A DNA stretch of 32,431 bases, from contig JADLBQ010000007.1 of NCBI GenBank assembly GCA_020847635.1, positions 1 to 32,431 of the forward strand, written 5' to 3'. Position numbers and translations under genes: made by a program. Below are positions 24,483 to 32,431 of this stretch, in pieces; position 1 is the first letter of the stretch, and the number at the start of each line of letters is the position of its first letter. The notes beneath the pieces are model-generated. The model saw only the letters and a list, made by a program, of their open reading frames with translations. It was not told where the DNA came from and ran no database searches. Source of the DNA: Bacteroidia bacterium (GTDB lineage Bacteria > Bacteroidota > Bacteroidia > AKYH767-A > OLB10).

Positions 24483-25274
24483 CTAAGTTAGGGACTCCCG
24501 GAAATGCAATCCTGGAAGTTTAGTACTACTAAAGCCAAAAAGAGCAAAGTCATATTTTACAGGATCCACAGGATCAAATGTTTTAAGCATGTGGGTCAAC
24601 TCAACAGCAGCTTCCCAGTCATTTTGCCTGCGCTGAAGTAAACCCCATTGCCTTGCATTGCGGGCTGAATGTACATCCAGCGGGCAAACCAGTTTTGAGG
24701 CAGGTATATTTTTCCAGATTCCAAAGTCCACGCCCTGGTTATCTTTTCTGATCATCCATCTCAGAAACATATTCACTCGCTTGGCAGCTGATCCAGATAA
24801 CGGGTCTGCCAGGTGTTTTTCTGTTCTTTTTTCATGTTTCAGCGAAAAGAATACTTTTCGGAACCTGTGAATCGGTATCCCCGAGTCCTCAGATTCATCA
24901 AAAGCTGAAGTAAAAATTTTTTCCAGTCCACCCAGCCGGAGATATATATTTTTTAACGAAGTAATAAAGTAAACAGTATCTACTCCGTTAAATGTACGAT
25001 GTGCAAAATCCTGAAACGGTTTCAGTTCATTGCGGTTATGATTGATCACAAAATCATAAGGTGCCAAGTCCATTCTTTCAATAAGTTTCTTTGCATTACG
25101 GATTGTAACCAGGCGTTGTCCCCATGCAAGAACGGCAGACAAAAAGCCAGCGATTTCCCGGTCTTCCTTCGCAGTAAACAAATGTGGAACGGATATGGGA
25201 TCATGTTCAATAAAGGCTGTTTGATTAACCTGCCGAACAACGAAGTCAAGAAAGTGTCGGTTGATTACCGGCAT
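24483..25274 (-). CDS. TIGR02757 / DUF2400 family protein
   Basis: A 263-aa cytoplasmic protein of the conserved Bacteroidota family TIGR02757 (DUF2400). The family block HDPISVPHLFTAKEDREIAGF lies near residue 24, and AWGQRLVTIRNAKKLIERM follows. The C-terminal part reads VCPLDVHSARNARQWGLLQRRQNDWEAAVELT. No function is established to my knowledge. The PLDVH segment resembles the PVDVH catalytic-Asp motif of OGG1-type HhH-GPD glycosylases, but I see no lysine at the expected distance before it, so a glycosylase role is only a hypothesis. It starts 7 nt after the MBL-fold gene stop and is the last gene of this minus-strand group. Confidence 0.88.
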   Translation of the reverse strand: MPVINRHFLDFVVRQVNQTAFIEHDPISVPHLFTAKEDREIAGFLSAVLAWGQRLVTIRNAKKLIERMDLAPYDFVINHNRNELKPFQDFAHRTFNGVDTVYFITSLKNIYLRLGGLEKIFTSAFDESEDSGIPIHRFRKVFFSLKHEKRTEKHLADPLSGSAAKRVNMFLRWMIRKDNQGVDFGIWKNIPASKLVCPLDVHSARNARQWGLLQRRQNDWEAAVELTHMLKTFDPVDPVKYDFALFGFSSTKLPGLHFRESLT

Positions 25275-25281
25275 GAGCAGT

Positions 25282-26043
25282 TCAGAATTCGAGTGTTAAT
25301 CCGTCATACGCACAATGGATATTCTCAGGGAGTTCCCTCTCCACTTCAGCATGGCAACCCATCTGATGACTGATATGGGTTAGGTAACCTTGTTTGCATT
25401 TTAGCGCTCCCAGCAATTGAACTGCTTCTGTTAAAGTAAAATGAGATACATGGTGTTCTCTTCTGAGTGCATTAAGAACAATCGTATGGCATCCGCGAAT
25501 TTTGTCCAGCTCAGGTTCTTCAATGCTTTTTGCATCTGTAATGTAAGTAAAGTCACCAATACGATAACCAAAAACAGGGAGCAAATAGTGCTTAACCTCA
25601 ATTGGTATAAATTCCAGACCGAAAAGAACAAAAGGCCGGTGGCAAATAGTTTTTAGATTTATTTCAGGAATTCCCGGATACTTCACACTATCAAAAATAT
25701 AAGGGAATTCCCTTCTGATAGCTGCCTGAACACGTTCCGTAGCATAAATATCAATCTTTTGCTTCATTATAAAATTAAAAGCTCTGATATCATCCATACC
25801 GGCAATGTGATCCTTATGTTCATGAGTAAAAATGAGTGCATCCAATCTTCTGACATCCGCCCTGAGCATTTGCTGCCTGAAGTCAGGTCCGCTGTCAATT
25901 ATTATAACTCTTCCGTTATTCTCAATCATCACAGAAGAGCGCAAGCGTTTATCATGGCTGTCAGCAGATTTACAAACCGGACACTGACATGCAATCAGTG
26001 GAACCCCTTGTGAAGTTCCGGTTCCCAAAAAAGTAACTTTCAT
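25282..26043 (-). CDS. MBL-fold metal-dependent hydrolase, PhnP-like
   Basis: A 253-aa metallo-beta-lactamase-fold phosphodiesterase. The opening KVTFLGTGTSQGVPLIACQCPVCKSAD holds the Cys cluster seen in PhnP-type proteins, and SSVMIENNGRVIIIDSGPDFR is the first beta-sheet. The metal-binding THEHKDH motif is followed by IAGMDDIR, with later metal ligands in YITDAKSI and the HISHQ segment. PhnP acts on 5-phosphoribosyl 1,2-cyclic phosphate, but no phosphonate genes are here, so the substrate is unknown. It starts 5 nt after the 99-aa protein gene and ends 7 nt before DUF2400, so the three are almost certainly one transcript. Confidence 0.9.
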   Translation of the reverse strand: MKVTFLGTGTSQGVPLIACQCPVCKSADSHDKRLRSSVMIENNGRVIIIDSGPDFRQQMLRADVRRLDALIFTHEHKDHIAGMDDIRAFNFIMKQKIDIYATERVQAAIRREFPYIFDSVKYPGIPEINLKTICHRPFVLFGLEFIPIEVKHYLLPVFGYRIGDFTYITDAKSIEEPELDKIRGCHTIVLNALRREHHVSHFTLTEAVQLLGALKCKQGYLTHISHQMGCHAEVERELPENIHCAYDGLTLEF

Positions 26044-26048
26044 CTAAT

Positions 26049-26348
26049 CTACCCTCCGATCTGCTCTTGCTTCAGCCCTCTGGCTTTTTTATTCTCAAAC
26101 GTTTCTATTCTTAACAGTTCTTCACGTGCATTATCAGAGAGTTGCTCCTTTTCATTCAGTTCTTTCAAAATTTCGATTAGTGAATTAACTCTGCTTTCAA
26201 GTGAGGCAAATTTATTGATAACAATTATACGGTTATCCTTAAAGAGGCAATATCCGGATTTAAAATTTCCCTTCTCTTTTCGGAGAATGTAATTGTTCTC
26301 TTTAATCATATCTTCAAGTTTTGCCAGGAATTGTGGTGTGTACTTCAT
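26049..26348 (-). CDS. Conserved 99-aa protein of unknown function
   Basis: A small, highly charged, probably helical cytoplasmic protein. It opens KYTPQFLAKLEDMIKENNY and holds the central segment RKEKGNFKSGYCLFKDNRIIVINKF, then a helical LESRVNSLIEILKEL stretch and a basic tail. I recall similar small proteins in other Bacteroidota genomes near MBL-fold genes, but know no function. Coding status is supported by tight packing: the OPT transporter gene ends 30 nt before it and the MBL gene starts 5 nt after it. No signal peptide or membrane segment is seen. Confidence 0.82.
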   Translation of the reverse strand: MKYTPQFLAKLEDMIKENNYILRKEKGNFKSGYCLFKDNRIIVINKFASLESRVNSLIEILKELNEKEQLSDNAREELLRIETFENKKARGLKQEQIGG

Positions 26349-26378
26349 TATGCAATTAAAATTATAAACAATCAGTTT

Positions 26379-28433
26379 TTATTTTTTATCACTTATTCCA
26401 ATCCGGTACAGAACCCATCCCATGAAAGCAAAAAATAAGGTTCCCATCAGCATATAGCCACCCTCACCCAATGTACTTGTTAGGATATGTTCAAGGCTTA
26501 GCGAATTCATAATGGCTGAGGTTTTGTCACCTGCCTGCAGGAATGCAATAAACACTCCAAGCAAAGCACCACCGGCAACTAATCCGGTAGCAAACAGGTT
26601 GCCTTTGCCAAGTTCATCATCAATTTCTGCCTTCTTATTTTTTCTTTTCGCATTCCAATCAACCATTCCCTTTACAACTCCTCCAGCAAATATCGGCAAG
26701 GTGGTTGACAGCGGCAGGTAAGCACCGACTGCAAATGACAGTGATTTTACTCCACAAAGCTCTACTGTTGCTGCAATGAAGACTCCAACCATAACAAACT
26801 GCCAGTCTAAATTAAAAGAAAGTAACCCTCTGATTAAAGTAGCCATCAGGGTAGCCTGAGGTGCGGCAAATTTCTCACCAATCGCGTGCTTAATTCCCTG
26901 AGCTGCTAATTCAGGAGGTGGTGTATCGAGATATTTAACTGTAAATCCAATTACCAGTGATGATACAATTGCACCAATAAACAATGCAATTTGCTGATAC
27001 CTGGGGGTAGCACCTACGATATAACCGGTTTTCAGATCCTGTGAGGTAGCTCCGGCATTGGCTGCAGCAACACAAATCATTCCGCCAACAACCAGTGCCA
27101 GCGGTTCATAAAACTGGCCTGTCCACCCAACTGAAATAAACACAAGTGCAGTTCCCATAATTGTGGCAATGGTCATTCCGGAAATCGGGTTATTGCTGGA
27201 TCCGATTATTCCGACAATCCGGGAAGAAACTGTGACAAAGAAAAATCCAAATACAACAACCAGCAATCCGATCAGCAACTTGCTCACAATCGAATCACCG
27301 GGGATCTGAGGGAGAAATGCCATCAGCAATACCAATGCGATACTTCCAATAATGACAGTTTTAAATGAAAGATCATTTTCAGTCCGGGCAACTCCTGAAG
27401 CACCTTTCTCTTTAAACGAACCCATACTTTCACGAAATGAAGAAATAATGGTTGGAATTGTTTTAAGTAGAGTTATAAATCCGCCTGCAGCAACAGCACC
27501 GGCACCAATCTGTCTGACGTATGCACGATAAATGGCTGAAGAATAATCCTGGACTGTATGAGTTAGCGGATCCCACCCGGCCGGGCCGCCAGCTGTCATT
27601 ATATCATTCATATATCCAAGTTTCACTAATTGCTGGGCAATGGTATCAGCCGGAACAACAGTAGCCAGCAATGGTATTAATCCCAACCAGGCAAGAACAC
27701 CTCCGGCAACCAACACCCCGGCAATCTTTGGACCAATGATATAACCTACGCCCAGGTATTCAGGAGTTATCTCACCACTTACATTAGCTGATGGAAAATA
27801 TTTATTGGTTTGCCGGGTTATATACTCAGGGACTTCAGAAATAACGTGAAAAACCTTTTGAGTAATTGCATAGAGAACTGCAAAGCCAAGACCCTGATAG
27901 GCTGTTTTTGAGAAGTCACCACCCTTTTCACCGGCAATGAGTACCTGAGCACAAGCAGTTCCTTCCGGATATGGAAGCTGACCGTGTTCTTTTACAATCA
28001 GGCTTCTGCGAAGGGGAATCATCATAAGGGTACCCAGCATACCTCCGAAAATTGCAAGGGTAAGAATTGTCCAATAATTGAAATATCCGAAACCAATGCT
28101 CGTACCGGTTTCATCGGGGGTCAGAAACAAAAAGGCAGGTAGGGTAAATACCACCCCGGCAGCAATAGATTCACCGGCAGATCCGGTAGTCTGAATGATA
28201 TTATTTTCAAGTATTGAAGTCTTGAGAAATTTCTTTCCCAATGAAATTGCTATTACAGCAATTGGAATGGAAGCCGAAACCGTTAAACCGGCTTTCAGCG
28301 CAAGATAAACTGTACTCATCCCGAATATAATTCCGAAAACCGAGCCCAGCAGTATTGATTTTAAAGTAAACTCGGGTGGTGAATCAGTTGCCGAAATATA
28401 GGGTTTAAAATTTGTATTGTTTTTATTTTCCAT
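26379..28433 (-). CDS. OPT family oligopeptide transporter
   Basis: An inner-membrane importer of 684 aa with many hydrophobic spans, in keeping with the roughly 16 helices of the OPT family. The N-terminal EFTLKSILLGSVFGIIFGMSTVYLALKAGL block is the family start, GSAGESIAAGVVFTLPA follows, and GATSQDLKTGYIVGATPRYQQ is the conserved central loop. Prokaryotic OPT proteins move oligopeptides or metal-peptide complexes; the actual substrate is unknown. A promoter-like TTTG-N16-TACATTTG lies 19 nt upstream of its ATG, the same geometry as before the M1 peptidase gene 58 nt upstream. A secreted aminopeptidase next to a peptide importer suggests joint peptide scavenging. Confidence 0.93.
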   Translation of the reverse strand: MENKNNTNFKPYISATDSPPEFTLKSILLGSVFGIIFGMSTVYLALKAGLTVSASIPIAVIAISLGKKFLKTSILENNIIQTTGSAGESIAAGVVFTLPAFLFLTPDETGTSIGFGYFNYWTILTLAIFGGMLGTLMMIPLRRSLIVKEHGQLPYPEGTACAQVLIAGEKGGDFSKTAYQGLGFAVLYAITQKVFHVISEVPEYITRQTNKYFPSANVSGEITPEYLGVGYIIGPKIAGVLVAGGVLAWLGLIPLLATVVPADTIAQQLVKLGYMNDIMTAGGPAGWDPLTHTVQDYSSAIYRAYVRQIGAGAVAAGGFITLLKTIPTIISSFRESMGSFKEKGASGVARTENDLSFKTVIIGSIALVLLMAFLPQIPGDSIVSKLLIGLLVVVFGFFFVTVSSRIVGIIGSSNNPISGMTIATIMGTALVFISVGWTGQFYEPLALVVGGMICVAAANAGATSQDLKTGYIVGATPRYQQIALFIGAIVSSLVIGFTVKYLDTPPPELAAQGIKHAIGEKFAAPQATLMATLIRGLLSFNLDWQFVMVGVFIAATVELCGVKSLSFAVGAYLPLSTTLPIFAGGVVKGMVDWNAKRKNKKAEIDDELGKGNLFATGLVAGGALLGVFIAFLQAGDKTSAIMNSLSLEHILTSTLGEGGYMLMGTLFFAFMGWVLYRIGISDKK

Positions 28434-28452
28434 ACAACGAAGGTTAAAGGGT

Positions 28453-28480
28453 CAAATGTAGGGATTGGCTATATTGCAAA
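28453..28480 (-). promoter_or_regulatory. Promoter of the OPT transporter gene: TTTG-N16-TACATTTG-N19-ATG
   Basis: On the minus strand TTTG (28480-28477) is followed after 16 nt by an exact TAnnTTTG box (28460-28453), then 19 nt to the ATG at 28433. The spacer is a little shorter than the usual consensus but identical to that of the neighbouring M1 peptidase gene. It lies in the 58-nt gap after that gene. Confidence 0.45.
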
Positions 28481-28491
28481 ATTGAAACGAC

Positions 28492-30912
28492 CTATTTCAG
28501 CACCACCAGCTTTTCGGTTTGCCTGACCTTCCCTTTTTCAATCAGATTGGCAAAATAAATTCCGGCCGGGATGTTGCTTACCTCCCATTTTAAACAGTCC
28601 TTAAACAAGCTATCAAAAACAATGGTACCTCTGCAATCAAATATTTTCAGGGAAGCCTGCTGGTCTTTTGCTAACAACCGCTCAAACCTGAATTCAGTGG
28701 AAGCCGGATTTGGATTCACAGTAAACATTTTATTGAAAAACACCGGGTCCACCTGTTGATTGCTGACTGAATAATCATAATATCCAAACACATATTCACC
28801 AAACTTAAGCGTATCAACTGTAATGGTTCCTCTTTTGTCGCTGGCACTTCCTATGACTTGGGTAAAGCCATTTACTACCTCCCAATCATCACCAACTCCT
28901 TTCCGGTAAAGAATGACAACACTGTCTTCAACTCCGGTAATGAGGTTATTATCCAGGTATCCATTTGATAAGCTTGTTGATCCGTCATAGCTAAATGTTG
29001 CTTTGCTCAGGAATCCAGGAAGGTTTCTACCGTTAACTGACCAGTAATGATAATCGCTGATCCGGATTCCGGGATTGGAATGTTGAAATCCATCCGGTGT
29101 AACATAATGATGCTCTACCCTGAAAGTATTTTTTATTAAAGGCGGAGCAGGATTCCCTAATTGCTGAACATTCATTGAAAAACCGGTTTCGGTAAACTGC
29201 TGGATTCCGGTTGAAAGAATATCCTTCTCAAAATCAACAATTGCATCACTGACTTTCTGATTCCTGTCAAGCATAATCCAGTCGGCAGTTTGAATTAATG
29301 GAATATGAAAAACATTGGTAACCGAATCAATAAGGATGGTCAGGGTTGTATCACCTGCAGGTGATGAGAATGTCAGTTCAACCGGCATTTTATAAATATG
29401 GTTATTGCCTCTTGAGCGCTGACGGGTATAAACAAAATAGTGATCCAGGCCGCCCGGAACATAAACTACTGAATCAATTGAAAAATGCGGCCAGCCGGGT
29501 GTAAAAATCCAGTCATCAAAAAAGCGTGACATATTTATACCACTGCCTGCAGTCAAATCATCACGCAGATCTTCGCTTGAAGCATTGCCATAAGCCCGAT
29601 TGTTCAAGTAATATTTACATCCATTAAAAAATGAAGAATCGCCCATGTAGTTTCTCATTGTATGAATAATATCCGCACCCTTCTGGTACACATGCATACC
29701 ATAGGTCTTATTATCCGGAATATTATTCATTGCCAGATCAGTGCTGTCATTCTGGGGGACATGAGCAAACTGAACCAGCTGACGGTGGTTGGTATGATTC
29801 CAATTTTTATACATCTGCTGGCCATAAAGGAGCTGAGTAACGAATCCTTCATTATAAGATGCCCATCCTTCATTAAGCCACATATCCTGAGCTGTCTTAC
29901 AGGTAACCTTATCACCCCACCACATATGAGCCAGTTCATGCGCCCAGAGTGTTTCATACGTCAGTGTACCGTTTATAAATGCCCTGCCAATAGAAATTGC
30001 AGTAGCATGTTCCATTGCTCCACTATTAAAAGGAACAAGTAAATAACCAATTTTCTGAAACGGATAAGCTCCATAAGCATTGATATAAGCCGAAACAATC
30101 GTATCCAGATGCTGAAATGTATTACTGACTTTAACGGTATCAGCAGCAAGGCAGGCCCATTCAACAGGAATACCGTTTGAAGTAGTTGTTTTTGTGTAGT
30201 AAGGGCCAACAGCCATACATGCCAGGTAGGTAGGTATTGGGTCAGTCATATTCCAGTACCAGGTTTTAGTACCATCCGGATTGAGAGTTTCGGAAACCAG
30301 TTCACCATTGGCAAAGGCTTTATTTGCAGGAGCAGTTGTAATAAAGAATTCGTAGGTGGCTTTATCAGTAAACACATCAATACAGGGGAACCAGACTTTG
30401 CCAAGGTTATGAGGGACAGATTGAAAACCTACTCCAAGATTGAACGCATACAGGCCTGATATATAAAAACCTCCCCAGCCAGAAGGATCCTGTTTAGGCA
30501 TTCCGCTGTAATGAATTCTAACATTCATGGTATCACCTGCGGACATTGGTGCAGTTATAGGTATTGAAATAGTAGTATCATTGTAACTATACAGTGCCGG
30601 TTGTCCGTTTAAAAAAACGGAATCAACAGAAAGCTGAAGTAAATCCAGATTTACAAAGACCGGATCAGCAACTTTAGCAACTAAATGAATTTCAGCTTTT
30701 GCCCGTATTGTTTGTGCCAGGAAGTTAATTGAATCAATAAAAATCCGGTAATGATTTGCATGTAAACTATCATCAGAGGAGATACTTCTGAGAAAGTCTG
30801 GATGATTCCTTAAGCCATGCTTTGAATTCCCTGCAGTAACCTGGGCATAAGTATTTAACAGGCATATAGTTAAAGCAACAACAAGGATGAATTTATAATT
30901 TCCTCTTTTCAT
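28492..30912 (-). CDS. Secreted M1 family aminopeptidase with T9SS C-terminal sorting domain
   Basis: A zinc aminopeptidase of 806 aa. The ATG at 30912 is chosen because the signal peptide RGNYKFILVVALTICLLNTYAQ follows directly; the open frame runs 48 codons further upstream, but that stretch overlaps the divergent MFS gene and its promoter region. The zinc site is His325-Glu326-x2-His329 (HELAH) plus Glu348 (NEGWA), with 18 residues between, as expected. The substrate-binding motif reads SGAMEH rather than the classical GAMEN, a variant I recall in other Bacteroidota M1 proteins. The last roughly 75 residues (NPNPASTEFRFE, PAGIYFANLIEKGK, TEKLVVLK) form a T9SS sorting domain, so the enzyme acts at or outside the cell surface. 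The OPT transporter gene follows. Confidence 0.94.
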   Translation of the reverse strand: MKRGNYKFILVVALTICLLNTYAQVTAGNSKHGLRNHPDFLRSISSDDSLHANHYRIFIDSINFLAQTIRAKAEIHLVAKVADPVFVNLDLLQLSVDSVFLNGQPALYSYNDTTISIPITAPMSAGDTMNVRIHYSGMPKQDPSGWGGFYISGLYAFNLGVGFQSVPHNLGKVWFPCIDVFTDKATYEFFITTAPANKAFANGELVSETLNPDGTKTWYWNMTDPIPTYLACMAVGPYYTKTTTSNGIPVEWACLAADTVKVSNTFQHLDTIVSAYINAYGAYPFQKIGYLLVPFNSGAMEHATAISIGRAFINGTLTYETLWAHELAHMWWGDKVTCKTAQDMWLNEGWASYNEGFVTQLLYGQQMYKNWNHTNHRQLVQFAHVPQNDSTDLAMNNIPDNKTYGMHVYQKGADIIHTMRNYMGDSSFFNGCKYYLNNRAYGNASSEDLRDDLTAGSGINMSRFFDDWIFTPGWPHFSIDSVVYVPGGLDHYFVYTRQRSRGNNHIYKMPVELTFSSPAGDTTLTILIDSVTNVFHIPLIQTADWIMLDRNQKVSDAIVDFEKDILSTGIQQFTETGFSMNVQQLGNPAPPLIKNTFRVEHHYVTPDGFQHSNPGIRISDYHYWSVNGRNLPGFLSKATFSYDGSTSLSNGYLDNNLITGVEDSVVILYRKGVGDDWEVVNGFTQVIGSASDKRGTITVDTLKFGEYVFGYYDYSVSNQQVDPVFFNKMFTVNPNPASTEFRFERLLAKDQQASLKIFDCRGTIVFDSLFKDCLKWEVSNIPAGIYFANLIEKGKVRQTEKLVVLK

Positions 30913-30931
30913 GATTTTGAATTTAACAGAA

Positions 30932-30959
30932 CAAAAATAATTCAAACCTGGCTGACAAA
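30932..30959 (-). promoter_or_regulatory. Promoter of the M1 aminopeptidase gene: TTTG-N16-TATTTTTG-N19-ATG
   Basis: On the minus strand TTTG (30959-30956), a 16-nt spacer, and an exact TAnnTTTG box (30939-30932) are followed by 19 nt to the ATG at 30912. The arrangement equals that of the OPT gene next door. It also argues for the ATG at 30912 and against the upstream extension of the frame. Confidence 0.5.
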
Positions 30960-31006
30960 GACCATTTCTGTTAATATCATTTCTCAAATTAGCAGGCTGA
31001 TAAAAT

Positions 31007-32344
31007 ATGCCGGGGGAGCAAATTATTACCATTAAACGAAACGACAAGCGGACCATTAATGCCTGGGCTATGTATGACTGGGCTAACTCCGTATATTCGC
31101 TTGTAATAACCTCAGCTATCTTCCCGGTATATTATTCAACGGTTACAATGACCAATGGAGATGATACAGTCAGGATGTTCGGTAGGACCTACACCAATAC
31201 CGCTCTCTATTCCTACAGTCTCTCAGCATCCTTTTTGGTCATTGCTTTTTTATCACCCATGCTGGCCGGAATCGCAGACTACCGCGGAATAAAAAAAGCA
31301 TTCATGCAGTTCTTTTGTTTCCTGGGTTCAGCATCCTGTGCATTTCTGTTTTTCTTTACCGGGAAAGAAAATCTGTGGATAGGAATCCTGGGTTTCTTTC
31401 TTGCTTCTATAGGTTGGGCCGGGAGCATTGTTTTCTACAATGCCTTCCTGCCTGAAATTGCCGATAAAGAGCACCACGATGCGGTAAGTGCACGTGGCTT
31501 TGCAATGGGTTATACCGGCAGTTCGCTGTTACTGATTTTCAATTTGATCATGATTATGCAGCCGGGGCTGTTTGGAATACAGGATGGCAGTTTACCTGCC
31601 CGCATTTCATTTCTGCTGGTTGGAACCTGGTGGGCCGGATTTGCATTCTATACTTTTAAGTACCTGCCGGCCAGAACAAGAAAAAAATATTCAAACGGGA
31701 ATGTGCTCTTCAAAGGATTCCACGAACTAAAAAATGTTTTAACCCAAATAAGAAAACATAAAGTGCTCCCTGTTTTTCTGCTTTCTTTCTTTTTCTACAA
31801 TATGGGAGTACAGACTGTAATGTATGTTGCAGCTTTGTTCGGAGATAAAGAATTGCAACTTGACAGCAGCCAGCTTATAATCACTATTTTAATTATTCAG
31901 TTTGTAGCTATCGGTGGTGCTTACCTGTTTTCAGGCCTGTCGTACAGAATGGGAAATTTCAGAGCATTAATAACAGCAATCTGCGTTTGGATTGTCATCT
32001 GTATTGCTGCTTATTACACAACTACTTCAATGCAGTTTTATACCATTGCTTTCCTGGTTGGCCTGGTTATGGGTGGTATTCAATCCCTGTCGCGTTCAAC
32101 GTATTCTAAGTTATTGCCCGATACACATGATACGGCATCCTACTTTAGTCTTTACGATATATGCGAAAAAATCGGGCTTGTTATTGGTACGGCTTCTTAC
32201 GGTCTGATTGAAGAACTTACAGGAAGTATGAGAAATTCGGTGATCGCTTTGATTCTATTTTTTATATTGGGACTTATTCTTGTTTACTCAGCTTCGATAC
32301 TCAGAAGAAAAGAATTGAAGACTCACCGGATTTCCACAAAATAA
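31007..32344 (+). CDS. MFS transporter, Atg22/UMF1 type
   Basis: An inner-membrane protein of 445 aa with about 12 hydrophobic spans. The N-terminal INAWAMYDWANSVYSLVITSAIFPVYY is the signature of the UMF1/Atg22-like group of the major facilitator superfamily. SIGWAGSIVFYNAFLPEIAD lies in the first half, and GGIQSLSRSTYSKLLPD in the second, both typical of the group. The yeast relatives export amino acids from the vacuole; bacterial substrates are mostly unknown. The start ATG at 31007 fits the short cytoplasmic N-terminus. It diverges from the M1 aminopeptidase gene with a 94-nt gap. The next frame begins 1 nt after its stop, so it is probably co-transcribed with that gene. Confidence 0.9.
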   Translation: MPGEQIITIKRNDKRTINAWAMYDWANSVYSLVITSAIFPVYYSTVTMTNGDDTVRMFGRTYTNTALYSYSLSASFLVIAFLSPMLAGIADYRGIKKAFMQFFCFLGSASCAFLFFFTGKENLWIGILGFFLASIGWAGSIVFYNAFLPEIADKEHHDAVSARGFAMGYTGSSLLLIFNLIMIMQPGLFGIQDGSLPARISFLLVGTWWAGFAFYTFKYLPARTRKKYSNGNVLFKGFHELKNVLTQIRKHKVLPVFLLSFFFYNMGVQTVMYVAALFGDKELQLDSSQLIITILIIQFVAIGGAYLFSGLSYRMGNFRALITAICVWIVICIAAYYTTTSMQFYTIAFLVGLVMGGIQSLSRSTYSKLLPDTHDTASYFSLYDICEKIGLVIGTASYGLIEELTGSMRNSVIALILFFILGLILVYSASILRRKELKTHRISTK

Positions 32345-32345
32345 C

Positions 32346-32431
32346 ATGATGAACAAAGTGGTTCCATCCATTATCCTGATTCCCGGGTTAAGTAACTTCA
32401 GTATGATTAAGAGCATGATGCGTCAGGATAA
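32346..32431 (+). CDS. Start of an unrecognised gene (3' end outside window)
   Basis: An open frame begins with ATG-ATG one nucleotide after the MFS stop and stays open to the window edge (28 full codons). It reads MMNKVVPSIILIPGLSNFSM and onward. The PSIILIPGLSN phrase is a hydrophobic strand and turn of the kind seen at the start of many cytoplasmic enzymes, but this is too little to assign a family. The 1-nt gap suggests an operon with the transporter. Confidence 0.45.
   Translation, partial: MMNKVVPSIILIPGLSNFSMIKSMMRQD

Noticed and set aside
30913-31056. A 48-codon N-terminal extension of the M1 aminopeptidase
   Set aside because: It would place the signal peptide inside the protein, overlap the divergent MFS gene start and cover the likely promoter; the ATG at 30912 is better.

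Overview
The window (about 32.4 kb, A+T-leaning) looks like ordinary chromosome of a member of the Bacteroidota. The signs are type IX secretion (T9SS) C-terminal sorting domains on two secreted proteins, a C25/PorU2-like protein fragment, a SusC-like carboxypeptidase-regulatory/plug/barrel receptor, start codons without clear Shine-Dalgarno sequences, several -7 boxes of the Bacteroidota TAnnTTTG type, and tRNAs without an encoded CCA end. No phage, transposon, CRISPR array or plasmid gene was seen. I cannot name the genus.

Layout. 1-6062 (+): the end of a C25-type/FlgD-Ig protein, cyanophycin synthetase (cphA), the succinyl-CoA ligase alpha subunit (sucD) and a T9SS-sorted secreted protein. 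6146-7530 (+): two tRNA-Leu genes (anticodons GAG and CAG), the second ending 16 nt before chorismate synthase (aroC). 7578-11632 (-): the topoisomerase IV pair parE-parC. 11633-12146: a 514-nt gene-free stretch with several inverted repeats. 12147-16365 (+): a PabC-like aminotransferase-fold protein, a serA-type dehydrogenase, a DUF1015 protein and an unrecognised exported protein with a strong near-leaderless promoter. 16366-18097 (-): ribBA and an O6-alkylguanine-DNA methyltransferase.

18098-18577 is a 480-nt gene-free stretch carrying three copies of a hairpin with an invariant CCGTAA loop, ending at rlmE (18578-19177, +). 19186-21924 (-): a tightly packed set of hutU, a small lipoprotein and a METTL-type methyltransferase. 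22053-24461 (+): the outer-membrane receptor. 24483-30912 (-): M1 aminopeptidase with a T9SS tail, OPT peptide transporter, a 99-aa protein, an MBL-fold hydrolase and a TIGR02757/DUF2400 protein. 31007-32344 (+): an Atg22/UMF1-type MFS transporter, followed by the first 28 codons of another gene.

Working together: most genes are housekeeping (topology, riboflavin, chorismate/serine/histidine metabolism, rRNA and DNA repair enzymes). Two themes stand out. One is nitrogen handling: cyanophycin storage, histidine breakdown, and a secreted aminopeptidase next to a peptide importer. The other is cell-surface biology. The least explained items are the three-copy CCGTAA hairpin array upstream of rlmE, a SerA homologue with Arg in place of the NAD-selecting Asp, a DUF1015 protein with a DGHHR motif beside serA, and identical promoter geometry in front of the M1 peptidase and OPT transporter genes.
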